From positions 1 to 42,615 of the forward strand of contig CAJKWK010000019.1 in NCBI GenBank assembly GCA_905203555.1: a stretch of 42,615 nucleotides of DNA. The letters are read 5' to 3'. The notes under the pieces are model-generated. The model did no database searches, was not told the origin of the DNA, and saw only the letters and a list, made by a program, of their open reading frames with translations. The DNA comes from an uncultured Lachnospiraceae bacterium. GTDB taxonomy: Bacteria; Bacillota; Clostridia; Lachnospirales; Lachnospiraceae. This document shows, in pieces, positions 1-7,184 of the stretch. Every line of letters starts with the position of its first letter. Positions within the stretch are counted from its first letter, which is position 1. The position numbers were made by a program, and so were the translations under genes.

Positions 1-13
1 GTAGAGGTTTCAC

Positions 14-50
14 GTACCTAGGGTTAGCCGTCGCGCTAGCGACTTGGTAC
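14..50. other. Nested inverted repeat at the left edge
   Basis: GTACC (14-18) can pair with GGTAC (46-50). Inside it GTCGC (30-34) pairs with GCGAC (39-43) around the loop GCTA. The element lies about 35 bases before the first gene and is GC-richer than its surroundings. It could be a terminator without a T run, the end of a mobile element, or a structured leader. The window edge prevents a decision, and no family is recognised. Confidence 0.35.
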
Positions 51-83
51 AATAAAAACATCTTTAGTTGAGAGGTGACAAAA

Positions 84-446
84 ATGCAAGTAAAATTAAG
101 CTCTCAGAATCGGGAAATCATCAGTTACGGAACTGTGTTTTTATTTAATGAGAATAGTGATCTTACTTTAAATATTAACGGAGATAATTATTTTGAATTG
201 ATTTTAACTATTAGTTTTGTTGAAGATATTTCTCAGAAACAAAGGATAGAGACAAATATTTTTGAAAATCATTTTAAGATAATGTGTATTAATTTTATGG
301 CAATGGGTACAGGACTGACCACTCCGTTGGAAATTGCAGTAATTGATGGTAAAAAAATATATTTGATGTTCTGGGCATATCTGGAGGGAGGCGAGGACAA
401 AAAATCGAAAGTACGTAAAGTTGAATATACTTTGTATCGTGAGTGA
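84..446 (+). CDS. Small hypothetical protein (DUF6864-like)
   Basis: A 120-residue soluble protein of unknown function. The ATG at 84 is preferred over an upstream in-frame GTG at 75 because GAGAGG (70-75) then sits at normal ribosome-site distance. It looks all-beta: alternating hydrophobic strands in the first 60 residues, then a GTGLTTPLEIA stretch and a closing strand with ILE/TYR-rich residues. There is no signal peptide or membrane segment. The pattern recalls small DUF6864-type proteins, but that is memory of a family pattern and not a match I could test. The stop is 16 bases before the HipA-like gene, so the two are probably cotranscribed. That suggests a partner or accessory protein of the kinase, although nothing in the sequence proves it. 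Confidence 0.6.
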   Translation: MQVKLSSQNREIISYGTVFLFNENSDLTLNINGDNYFELILTISFVEDISQKQRIETNIFENHFKIMCINFMAMGTGLTTPLEIAVIDGKKIYLMFWAYLEGGEDKKSKVRKVEYTLYRE

Positions 447-462
447 TTGGAATGGTGATAAT

Positions 463-1632
463 ATGAATAATGGTTTGTTGCAGCCGAAAACAATAATTGA
501 GCTTAATGATAATAACGCAAGAAAAAGATACAATCCTGATATTACGTATTACGATATCATGCATGGTGAACGAAAAGTAGCAGAGATTAATATGCGTGGA
601 GAGGCTGCTATTTTGGACGAAAAGTTTATTCCGTATGATCTTTATTTGGAGAATGAGTGTGATTTTGATACGCTGATCAATAATATGAATAATTTTTATC
701 ATTGGTGTGCCTCGCGGGTGTTGTCTTTAGACAGGAAATATGCAAAAGAAATTTTAAACAGTATCGGAATGGCACAGGCAATGACGGATCGGGATCGTGC
801 TAAAATAGCATTATCATATCACTGTGTATCATTGACAGATGTTTATTGGGTAAAAAAGAGTGATGAAGACATTTCTTACGAAAAGATAAATTTGTATGAT
901 AATTCATTAAATGAGGCGGTGGTAGAACTTTCTTTGCGTGGAAAACCGATGACAGTTACAAATCAGGAACTGGCACCGGATTTATCCACCAAAGGATGCT
1001 TTCCAAAAGCATGGATCAGAAGGGGAAAAGATTTCATTTTATTAAAAGATGGGGGTGAGGATGCTGTTCAGAAAGAACTTTTAGCAAGTAGATTATGCCA
1101 ATGCTTTGACTTTAAACAGGTGAAATATGATGAAGGCTTTTATGATGGGCAAAAAGTAACTCAGAGTAAAATTATAACATCTAGGCAGTATTCTATCGTT
1201 TCAAAAATGGCATTTGAAATATATGCGTCAAATCATGACTTGAATGTATTGAATGAGTGTTTGCGGATTGATAAAGAGACGTATTATGGAATGAATATCC
1301 TTGATTATCTGGTTGGTAATATAGACCGACACCCGGAAAACTGGGGATTTTTGGTTGATAATCGGACCAATGAATATGTTTCACTGTATCCGATCATGGA
1401 TTTTAATCAGAGCTTTGGAAGTTATGACACGATAGATGGAGCAAACTGTCAAACGGTTTATCCTGAGAAAAAAACGCAGCGGGAGGCGGCAATAGAAGCA
1501 GTCAGACATGTTGGGATGCATCAGATAAAAGATATAGATGAAGAAATTTTTGAAGATATGACAGTATGGAAAGAAATGTTTTTTCGAAGACTTGAAGAAT
1601 TAAAAAATGCTGTAGATACTTCGGTTTTTTGA
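463..1632 (+). CDS. HipA-like protein kinase
   Basis: A 389-residue protein with the C-terminal kinase signature of the HipA/CtkA superfamily. The catalytic loop reads NIDRHPENWGF, with catalytic Asp near residue 288 and the metal-binding Asn five residues on. The second metal-binding Asp is in the MDFNQ segment near residue 313. The N-terminal half matches no family I know and may be the regulatory or substrate part. The reading frame is open from 421, but the ATG at 463 gives a protein free of the preceding gene and is preferred; its ribosome site is weak. In characterised toxin-antitoxin systems HipA kinases phosphorylate tRNA synthetases or other proteins and are held by a HipB DNA-binding antitoxin. 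No HipB-like helix-turn-helix gene is next to this one. The only neighbour is the 120-residue protein at 84-446. Kinase-fold membership is likely; substrate and role are unknown. Confidence 0.75.
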   Translation: MNNGLLQPKTIIELNDNNARKRYNPDITYYDIMHGERKVAEINMRGEAAILDEKFIPYDLYLENECDFDTLINNMNNFYHWCASRVLSLDRKYAKEILNSIGMAQAMTDRDRAKIALSYHCVSLTDVYWVKKSDEDISYEKINLYDNSLNEAVVELSLRGKPMTVTNQELAPDLSTKGCFPKAWIRRGKDFILLKDGGEDAVQKELLASRLCQCFDFKQVKYDEGFYDGQKVTQSKIITSRQYSIVSKMAFEIYASNHDLNVLNECLRIDKETYYGMNILDYLVGNIDRHPENWGFLVDNRTNEYVSLYPIMDFNQSFGSYDTIDGANCQTVYPEKKTQREAAIEAVRHVGMHQIKDIDEEIFEDMTVWKEMFFRRLEELKNAVDTSVF

Positions 1633-1703
1633 TGAATGACGTGACACTGACATAACATCCTCCCCACCCATCTTGTAACAATAATATAACATCCTCTATA
1701 CAG

Positions 1704-1753
1704 AAACATGCGGTTTTAAGCCATTTTCATGGCAAAAAAGCCGCATGTTTTTT
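1704..1753 (+). terminator. Rho-independent terminator after the HipA-like gene
   Basis: ACATGCGG pairs with CCGCATGT, with an inner GCC/GGC extension across an A/T-rich bulge. The hairpin is followed by a T run, and the A run on the other side would allow termination in both directions. It separates the HipA-like gene from the HEPN-MNT remnant. Confidence 0.8.
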
Positions 1754-1827
1754 GTTGTTATTGCATACAGGTTGAAGTATAATTGAGATAATGAAACAGG
1801 TTTGAAGAACAAGGAGCAGTGTAATAT

Positions 1828-2022
1828 GAATGTAATGCCGATTTCGGAACTGATACCAGTGATATTGATTTTGTGGTATACGGGTGTGAAGATATATTGA
1901 AATTAGAAGAAGCATTGGAAGAGATTATGACACTTCGTAAAATTGATATTTTTGATTATGAAAATATCCATAATGAATTTTTGCTGGAGGACATAAAAAA
2001 ATATGGAAAGCAAATATATTAA
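1828..2022 (+). pseudogene. Truncated MNT-type nucleotidyltransferase (antitoxin remnant)
   Basis: The frame ending in TAA at 2020-2022 encodes GTDTSDIDFVVYG followed by about 45 residues ending in DIKKYGKQIY. The S-D-I-D-F core is the catalytic D-x-D of minimal nucleotidyltransferases, and the end resembles the C-terminus of that family. The expected N-terminal helix and the GSRARG motif are missing: the frame meets a stop at 1822, and the only nearby upstream ATG (1826) is in another frame and ends after 24 codons. The remnant runs 20 bases into the start of the HEPN gene, the usual overlap for a HEPN-MNT pair. In intact systems the MNT protein inactivates the HEPN toxin by adding nucleotides to it. 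This copy has lost its 5' part and should not give an active enzyme. Confidence 0.75.
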
Positions 2023-2413
2023 TCGTTATAATACGTTTTGTAGGAGCCTGAAAAATTTAGAAAAAAGTCGTACAGCAGATCCAAAAGCGGATTTTGTATT
2101 AAAGGCTACAGTGTTGAATTTTAATCTTACTTTTGATATTGCATGGAAAGTGATGAAAGATATTCTTGTAAAGGAATTGGGGGTTCTGGATTTTCCTCTG
2201 GGGTCTCCTAGAGAAACTTTACAACAGGCATTTCAGAATGGCATGATTGATGATGACGGATGGTTGCGGATGTTGAAAGACAGAAATCAGTTGGCTTATG
2301 ATTATGACGGAACACTTGCAGCAAAAAAATTTCAGGTAATCATTGGAGAATATTATAAATTGTTTTTAAAACTGAAAGATTCGGTCGAGAAATTTTATAG
2401 GAATACAAATTAG
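2003..2413 (+). CDS. HEPN-family protein (HI0074-like), possibly inactive
   Basis: A 136-residue all-helical protein of the nucleotidyltransferase substrate-binding type (HI0074, HEPN superfamily). Features seen are an N-terminal helix with LKNLEKS, a central TFDIAWKVMKD helix, SPRETLQQAF and W-LRMLKDRN. In this family the RNase motif is R-N-x3-H-x-Y. Here residues 94-101 read RNQLAYDY, so Tyr replaces the catalytic His at residue 99. The ATG at 2003 lies 12 bases after GGAGG (1986-1990), inside the end of the truncated MNT gene. With a broken antitoxin partner and a lost His, the pair looks like a decaying toxin-antitoxin unit. Alternatively the HEPN protein keeps a non-nuclease binding role. 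Family assignment is good; activity is doubtful. Confidence 0.75.
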   Translation: MESKYINRYNTFCRSLKNLEKSRTADPKADFVLKATVLNFNLTFDIAWKVMKDILVKELGVLDFPLGSPRETLQQAFQNGMIDDDGWLRMLKDRNQLAYDYDGTLAAKKFQVIIGEYYKLFLKLKDSVEKFYRNTN

Positions 2414-2446
2414 GAGATAACGCATAAGGAGAAGATAAGAACTGGA

Positions 2447-3076
2447 ATGAAAAAACGAACCAAAGAAATATTAGATATTTTAGATGAACAATATGGTACG
2501 GAATATATTTGTTACTTAAATTATGAAACACCATGGCAGTTATTGATTGCCACCATGTTGAGCGCCCAGTGTACAGATGCCAGAGTCAATATTGTGACAA
2601 AGGATTTGTTTCAGAAATATACGTCAGTGGATGCATTTGCGAATGCAGATCTTCAAGAGCTGGAGCAAGATATCAAACCAACCGGATTTTATCATAATAA
2701 GGCAAAGAATATCATAGGCTGTATGAAGGATGTGCGTGATAAGTTTGGAGGAGAAGTACCCAGAAGTCTGGAAGATCTGACTTCTTTAGCCGGAGTGGGA
2801 AGGAAGACAGCGAATGTAATACGTGGAAATATTTATCATGATGCAAGTGTGGTCGTGGATACCCATGTGAAACGAATTTCCAACAGGCTGGGGCTGACAA
2901 AGCAGTCAGATCCGGAGAAGATTGAAATGGATCTCATGAAAGAACTTCCGGAAGATCACTGGATTTTATATAACATACAGATTATTACATTTGGAAGGAG
3001 TATCTGCACAGCACGCAGTCCTAAATGTGAGGAGTGCTTTCTGAAAAAATATTGCAAAGAAAAGAACAGAAAATAG
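2447..3076 (+). CDS. nth: Endonuclease III (DNA glycosylase/AP lyase)
   Basis: Removes oxidised pyrimidines from DNA and cuts the resulting abasic site in base-excision repair. The protein has 209 residues, as usual for the family. The helix-hairpin-helix reads LAGVGRKTANV, with the lyase Lys at residue 120. The catalytic Asp is residue 138 in VVDTHVKR; both numbers match the E. coli enzyme. The C-terminus carries the 4Fe-4S ligands with spacing C-x6-C-x2-C-x5-C. The start is ATG 2447, with AAGGAGAA about 12 bases upstream. It begins 33 bases after the HEPN gene and may be read through from it. The next gene, lon, has its own promoter. Confidence 0.96.
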   Translation: MKKRTKEILDILDEQYGTEYICYLNYETPWQLLIATMLSAQCTDARVNIVTKDLFQKYTSVDAFANADLQELEQDIKPTGFYHNKAKNIIGCMKDVRDKFGGEVPRSLEDLTSLAGVGRKTANVIRGNIYHDASVVVDTHVKRISNRLGLTKQSDPEKIEMDLMKELPEDHWILYNIQIITFGRSICTARSPKCEECFLKKYCKEKNRK

Positions 3077-3084
3077 GGATGTCG

Positions 3085-3117
3085 TTGCTTTACAAATGTT
3101 TGAAAATATGCTATCGT
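3085..3117 (+). promoter_or_regulatory. Probable sigma-A promoter of lon
   Basis: Two overlapping candidates fit: TTGCTT (3085-3090) with TATGCT (3107-3112) at 16 bases, or TTTACA (3089-3094) with TATCGT (3112-3117) at 17 bases. Either places the start of transcription just before or within the CIRCE box, as expected for HrcA repression. Confidence 0.6.
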
Positions 3118-3127
3118 TACACTAGGA

Positions 3128-3154
3128 TTAGCACTCTTAATGCATGAGTGCTAA
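3128..3154. promoter_or_regulatory. CIRCE operator (HrcA binding site)
   Basis: TTAGCACTC, nine bases, then GAGTGCTAA: a perfect match to the canonical CIRCE inverted repeat. HrcA binds this element and represses heat-shock operons such as groESL and dnaK. Here it lies 19 bases before the lon start codon and downstream of the candidate promoters, so lon and the genes behind it should be induced by heat or protein-folding stress. Confidence 0.95.
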
Positions 3155-3172
3155 CAAAAAGGAGTGATGGAT

Positions 3173-5446
3173 ATGTTTATAATACCAATTTACGATATGA
3201 TTATTTTGCCTGGTGTAACATATTATTTTAAAAGTGATGTGTTTCGCGAATTGAAGATTCCGGAATTTACGGCAGGGGATTCGGTACTGTTTATGATGTT
3301 AAAAGAAGATAAGAACATCGGCGAAATGTATCCGGACGATTTTTTCAAAATCGGTGTGTCCGGTACGGTGGAAGGCATTGACGGAGAAGGCAATGTCAGT
3401 ATCCGCACGAAAAACAGGGAGAATCTGGAACGTATTTCGGTTAGAGAAGATCAGCACCTGAAGGCACTTACAACAGAGCGTGCACAGGTAGATGATGTAG
3501 GAGCGGAAGAACAGAAGGAACGATTTGAAAAAATGCGTGCGTCAATTCTGCGGTTTATTCAGGGATTTCAGTGGGGAATCTGGGCGCGGAGTTATATTCT
3601 GCATTGGAAATCAATGGAAGAGGCTGTATCAGCAATTTCATCGTATTTAAATCTGACAAATGAAGAGCGATATGCCATTCTGGCTGCTGATTCTATGTCA
3701 GGGCGGATGGAACTGATGGAACATGCAGTATATGAATTTATCGAAATGGCTCGTGTCGGCGAAGAGGCAGAGAGTGCCCAGCAGGAGCGGCACGAAGAAG
3801 TATACCGGGAAGAGGCAATCAAGAAACAGATTGAATTTTTACAAAAACAGCTTGATGAAATGCATCCGGAAAATGTTTCTGACGTACGGAAATTTGAACA
3901 GAAGATCCAAAGTTCAGGAATGAATGAGACTGCCCGTAAGGAGGCAGAAAAGGTTTTGAACCGGATGAAGCAGGAGGGAAAAGACAGTCACGAATATGGA
4001 ATGTTGTATGATTATCTGGATTTTGTGACCAGTCTGTCATGGAAAAAAGAGTCTGCTTTGCAGTTGGATCTTAAAAAGGCAGAGGAGATCTTGGACCGGG
4101 ATCATTACGGATTGAAAAAAGTAAAACAACGAATTATCCAACAAATGGCAGTGATGGCATTGAATAAGCAGCAGTCGGGTTCGATTCTTCTGTTTGTAGG
4201 TGCGCCGGGAACCGGTAAGACGAGTATTGGGCAGAGTATTGCAGAGGCTTTGGGGCGTGCTTACGTACGAGTCAGTCTTGGAGGAGTCCGGGATGAGGCA
4301 GAAATCCGCGGACACAGAAGGACTTATGTGGGTGCAATGCCGGGAAGGATCATGGAAGGCATGAAACGGTGCGGCGCATCCAATCCGGTCATGGTGTTGG
4401 ATGAGGTGGATAAATTATCAAAGGATTTCAGTGGAGATCCTGCCAGTGCCTTGCTGGAAGTTCTGGATCCGGAGCAGAATAATAGTTTCACTGATCATTA
4501 TACAAATGTACCTTATGATTTGTCGGATGTACTTTTTGTATGTACAGCAAATACAATTGACACGATACCGGAGCCTTTGTTAAATCGTATGGAAGTGATT
4601 CAATTTCCGGGATATACGGCAGTTGAGAAACAGCAGATCGCAAGGAAACATTTGCTGCCGAAGGCTATGAAAAAGATGGGAATAAAGAATCAGAACCTGA
4701 AGGTAACAGATGAGGCGCTTCAAACACTGATTCATGATTATACGATGGAATCGGGAGTACGTGGACTGAAGAAACAGTTGGAAACATTGTGCCGGTATGC
4801 GGCTGTAAAGCTGGTGAAAGGGGAACAGAAAAGTATTACGGTCGGCCCAAAGAGGCTGCAGGAATTTCTGGATCAGAAACCAATCCGGCATGAAAGTATA
4901 TTGGAAGAGAAGAGACCGGGGGTTGTGACGGGATTGGCATGGACTTCGGCCGGTGGAGAGATTCTTTTCATCGAAACCCTGTTGACACAAGGAAGTGGAA
5001 AGGTACAGATTACCGGACAATTGGGTGATGTTATGAAAGAGTCTGTACAGATTGCAATCAGCTTGGTGAAAGCGATGTATCCGAAGGAGGCGGAAGTGCT
5101 GAAAGAGCAGGATTTACATATCCATGTTCCGGAAGGGGCTGTTCCGAAAGACGGACCATCTGCGGGAATTACGCTGACAACTGCACTAGCATCTTTGCTG
5201 ACCGGTAAGGCAGTGAGTCCGGAATATGCGATGACAGGAGAGGTTTCCTTGCGGGGAACGGTAATGCCGATCGGAGGGCTTCCGGAAAAATTGATGGCAG
5301 CGCAAAGAGCGGGAATTTCCAAAGTGTTGATTCCGGAAACAAATGTGGACGATCTGGATGAAGTGGCAGAGGAAGTGAAAGAAAAACTGGAAATCATTCC
5401 GGTTAAGAATGTGACAGATGTGTTAAAACGAGTTTTAAAAGAATAG
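3173..5446 (+). CDS. lon: ATP-dependent protease Lon (LonA)
   Basis: Unfolds and degrades damaged or regulatory proteins in the cytoplasm. The protein has 757 residues. An N-terminal LON domain (about 1-190) and a charged coiled-coil helix (about 200-270) lead to the AAA+ module, with Walker A GAPGTGKT near 343 and Walker B MVLDEVDK. The C-terminal protease domain has catalytic Ser near residue 663 in PKDGPSAG and catalytic Lys 43 residues later in PEKLMAA, the spacing of E. coli Lon. Upstream in-frame GTG 3164 and ATG 3167 are rejected because GGAG (3161-3164) is correctly spaced only for ATG 3173. A perfect CIRCE box precedes the gene. The next gene starts 25 bases after the stop, so lon heads an operon of four. 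Confidence 0.97.
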   Translation: MFIIPIYDMIILPGVTYYFKSDVFRELKIPEFTAGDSVLFMMLKEDKNIGEMYPDDFFKIGVSGTVEGIDGEGNVSIRTKNRENLERISVREDQHLKALTTERAQVDDVGAEEQKERFEKMRASILRFIQGFQWGIWARSYILHWKSMEEAVSAISSYLNLTNEERYAILAADSMSGRMELMEHAVYEFIEMARVGEEAESAQQERHEEVYREEAIKKQIEFLQKQLDEMHPENVSDVRKFEQKIQSSGMNETARKEAEKVLNRMKQEGKDSHEYGMLYDYLDFVTSLSWKKESALQLDLKKAEEILDRDHYGLKKVKQRIIQQMAVMALNKQQSGSILLFVGAPGTGKTSIGQSIAEALGRAYVRVSLGGVRDEAEIRGHRRTYVGAMPGRIMEGMKRCGASNPVMVLDEVDKLSKDFSGDPASALLEVLDPEQNNSFTDHYTNVPYDLSDVLFVCTANTIDTIPEPLLNRMEVIQFPGYTAVEKQQIARKHLLPKAMKKMGIKNQNLKVTDEALQTLIHDYTMESGVRGLKKQLETLCRYAAVKLVKGEQKSITVGPKRLQEFLDQKPIRHESILEEKRPGVVTGLAWTSAGGEILFIETLLTQGSGKVQITGQLGDVMKESVQIAISLVKAMYPKEAEVLKEQDLHIHVPEGAVPKDGPSAGITLTTALASLLTGKAVSPEYAMTGEVSLRGTVMPIGGLPEKLMAAQRAGISKVLIPETNVDDLDEVAEEVKEKLEIIPVKNVTDVLKRVLKE

Positions 5447-5471
5447 ATGCAGTTACATGGAGAAAATGGTG

Positions 5472-5957
5472 ATGAAAGAATTAAGTACTTTATGTTATAT
5501 TGAAAAAGATGGAAAATATCTCATGCTTCACCGTACTGTCAAGGAAAATGATGTCAATAAGGATAAGTGGGTCGGTGTGGGCGGACATTTTGAAAGAAAT
5601 GAAAGTCCGGAAGAATGTCTTTTGCGGGAGGTGAAAGAAGAAACCGGATATACCTTGACATCCTGGCAGTATCGAGGAATTGTTACGTTTGTATATGGGG
5701 AAGATACAATTGAGTATATGTCTTTGTATACTGCGGATGGATTTGAAGGTACGCCGATTCCTTGTGATGAAGGAGAACTTGAGTGGGTAGACAAAACGGC
5801 GATTTATGATTTGGAGCTCTGGGAAGGTGATAAGATCTTCTTCCGGCTGCTGGAGGAGGGACGCCCGTTCTTTTCTTTGAAACTGGTATATGATCGAAAT
5901 GATGTACTGCACTATGTGGCTTTGGATGGAAAGGAATTAGAGGAGTATAGAAGATGA
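5472..5957 (+). CDS. NUDIX hydrolase (MutT/MutX-like)
   Basis: A 161-residue NUDIX protein. The full Nudix box is visible: G-x5-E from GHFERNE, then REVKEETGY. The start MKELSTLCYIEKDGKYLMLHR and the GVGGHFE stretch resemble 8-oxo-dGTP diphosphatases of the MutX/YjhB kind, which clean oxidised nucleotides from the pool; the exact substrate cannot be read. The ATG at 5472 is chosen over 5457 and 5466 because GGAG (5459-5462) lies nine bases upstream. Its last codons overlap the deoxyinosine glycosylase start by four bases. Position behind lon and before a DNA glycosylase fits a damage-response role. Confidence 0.88.
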   Translation: MKELSTLCYIEKDGKYLMLHRTVKENDVNKDKWVGVGGHFERNESPEECLLREVKEETGYTLTSWQYRGIVTFVYGEDTIEYMSLYTADGFEGTPIPCDEGELEWVDKTAIYDLELWEGDKIFFRLLEEGRPFFSLKLVYDRNDVLHYVALDGKELEEYRR

Positions 5958-6457
5958 AACAAACAGAATATGAGAGCGTCTCGCATCAGTTTGCGCCCAT
6001 CTTTGACGAGCATTCCAGAGTATTGATTCTGGGAACATTTCCATCGGTGAAATCAAGAGAACAGAATTTCTATTATGGGCATCCGCAAAATCGTTTCTGG
6101 AAAGTGATGGCAAGGCTGACCGGATGGGATGTGCCACAGACGATAGAAGAAAAGAAAGCGCTTCTTCTGGAAAATGGAATTGCTATCTGGGATGTGATTG
6201 AGAGCTGCGAGATTATTGGTTCCAGTGATAGCAGTATCCGGAATGTGGTGCCGGCTGATTTAAATTGTATTTTACAAAAGGCGGAGATTCAGACGATTTA
6301 TGCAAATGGTGGTACAGTAAAAAAGCTGTATGAGAAGTATAGCCGGGCAAATACAGGCAGAGAGATAGTAGGTCTGCCATCAACAAGTCCTGCAAATGCA
6401 GCCTATTCACTGGATAGATTGATGGAATTTTGGGGAGTTATAAAACAAGAGATATAA
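5954..6457 (+). CDS. DNA-deoxyinosine glycosylase (UDG superfamily)
   Basis: A 167-residue member of the uracil-DNA glycosylase superfamily, of the type that excises hypoxanthine formed by adenine deamination. The hallmark N-terminal segment is present: VLILGTFPS, then a SRE-x-x-FYYGHPQNRFW stretch that holds the base-binding residues. The C-terminal LPSTSPANA loop is the second active-site motif of the superfamily. ATG 5954 overlaps the NUDIX stop (ATGA), with GAGGAG about nine bases before it, so the two are translationally coupled. With the NUDIX enzyme and nth nearby, this is one of three repair or sanitation activities in 4 kb. Confidence 0.88.
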   Translation: MKQTEYESVSHQFAPIFDEHSRVLILGTFPSVKSREQNFYYGHPQNRFWKVMARLTGWDVPQTIEEKKALLLENGIAIWDVIESCEIIGSSDSSIRNVVPADLNCILQKAEIQTIYANGGTVKKLYEKYSRANTGREIVGLPSTSPANAAYSLDRLMEFWGVIKQEI

Positions 6458-6475
6458 GGAGGCAGAGGTGACGTT

Positions 6476-7051
6476 ATGGTAGAGAAAGGTGTTATTTTTG
6501 GTCGATATCAGATCTTTCATTTAAAACACATGGAAGGTGTACTTGCAGCAAAGATGCGTTGCAATAAGTTATATATCGGCATTACACATCCGGACATTGT
6601 GGCGTATGCAGCTACATCTTCTTTGGATGTAAATGGGGTTACAAAAAAAGAAAATCCGCTGACATATTTTGAGCGGATGGAAATGATACAAGGAGCTCTG
6701 CGTGATTTTGGAGTGAAACGGAAAGAGTTTGAAATTATCCCATTTCCAATCAGCCAGCCGGATCTGCTTACACAGTATGCACCGCAGGATGCAACGTATT
6801 ATATGAGTCTCTGTACTCCATGGGATGAAGAAAAATATAGAATTTTGCAAAGTCAGGGATTGAAGACCGAGGTGCTTTGGAGAAGAAATCCGGAAGATAT
6901 GGGGATTAGCGGAACAATGGTTCGAGAGATGATTCGGAAAAATAATAAGGAATGGATGCAGAATGTTCCTCGCTCTGTTGCTGAGTATATTGTTGAGCAT
7001 GGAATTGATCGTCGAATTCGGGAGATGAATTATTTGTATTCGGAATCATAA
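6476..7051 (+). CDS. NadM-like nucleotidyltransferase
   Basis: A 191-residue protein of the HxGH nucleotidyltransferase superfamily, closest in pattern to archaeal-type NMN adenylyltransferase (NadM). The N-terminal nucleotide-binding motif reads GRYQIFHLKH: both His residues are kept, but Lys stands where the canonical HxGH has Gly. The C-terminal ISGTMVR matches the second nucleotide-binding motif (ISGT/S-x-[IV]-R). A TYFERMEMI segment between them also fits. If it is an NMN or NaMN adenylyltransferase it would act in NAD synthesis or salvage, but related clostridial proteins are not well characterised. It is the last gene of the lon operon, 18 bases after the glycosylase, with AAGGAGG upstream and a terminator just after the stop. 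Confidence 0.75.
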   Translation: MVEKGVIFGRYQIFHLKHMEGVLAAKMRCNKLYIGITHPDIVAYAATSSLDVNGVTKKENPLTYFERMEMIQGALRDFGVKRKEFEIIPFPISQPDLLTQYAPQDATYYMSLCTPWDEEKYRILQSQGLKTEVLWRRNPEDMGISGTMVREMIRKNNKEWMQNVPRSVAEYIVEHGIDRRIREMNYLYSES

Positions 7052-7058
7052 AAAAATG

Positions 7059-7095
7059 AAGGCTGCGGCAGGTGTGATATGCCGCAGCCTTTTAC
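7059..7095. terminator. Terminator after the lon operon
   Basis: AAGGCTGCGGCA pairs with TGCCGCAGCCTT around a nine-base loop, followed by a short T run and preceded by an A run. It can stop the lon operon from the left and the trhA-like gene from the right. Confidence 0.88.
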
Positions 7096-7184
7096 TGTTG
7101 TCAAACATGTGATAAAACAGTCCGGCAGAACAGTCCGATGGGATGTTTGGAGTTCAGAAAAATAGGGGATTTCAGTGGAATCAT

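Noticed and set aside
1654..1697. Direct repeat ATAACATCCTC (twice, 31 bases apart)
   Set aside because: Only two short copies in an AT-rich spacer beside a terminator; no array or target-site layout.
1826..1900. Short plus-strand frame starting at the ATG at 1826
   Set aside because: It gives only 24 residues and is out of frame with the MNT remnant, so it is a by-product of the truncation.
4873..5397. 174-codon minus-strand frame opposite lon
   Set aside because: It is the mirror of the Lon protease domain; the Ser-rich product is typical of antisense translation.
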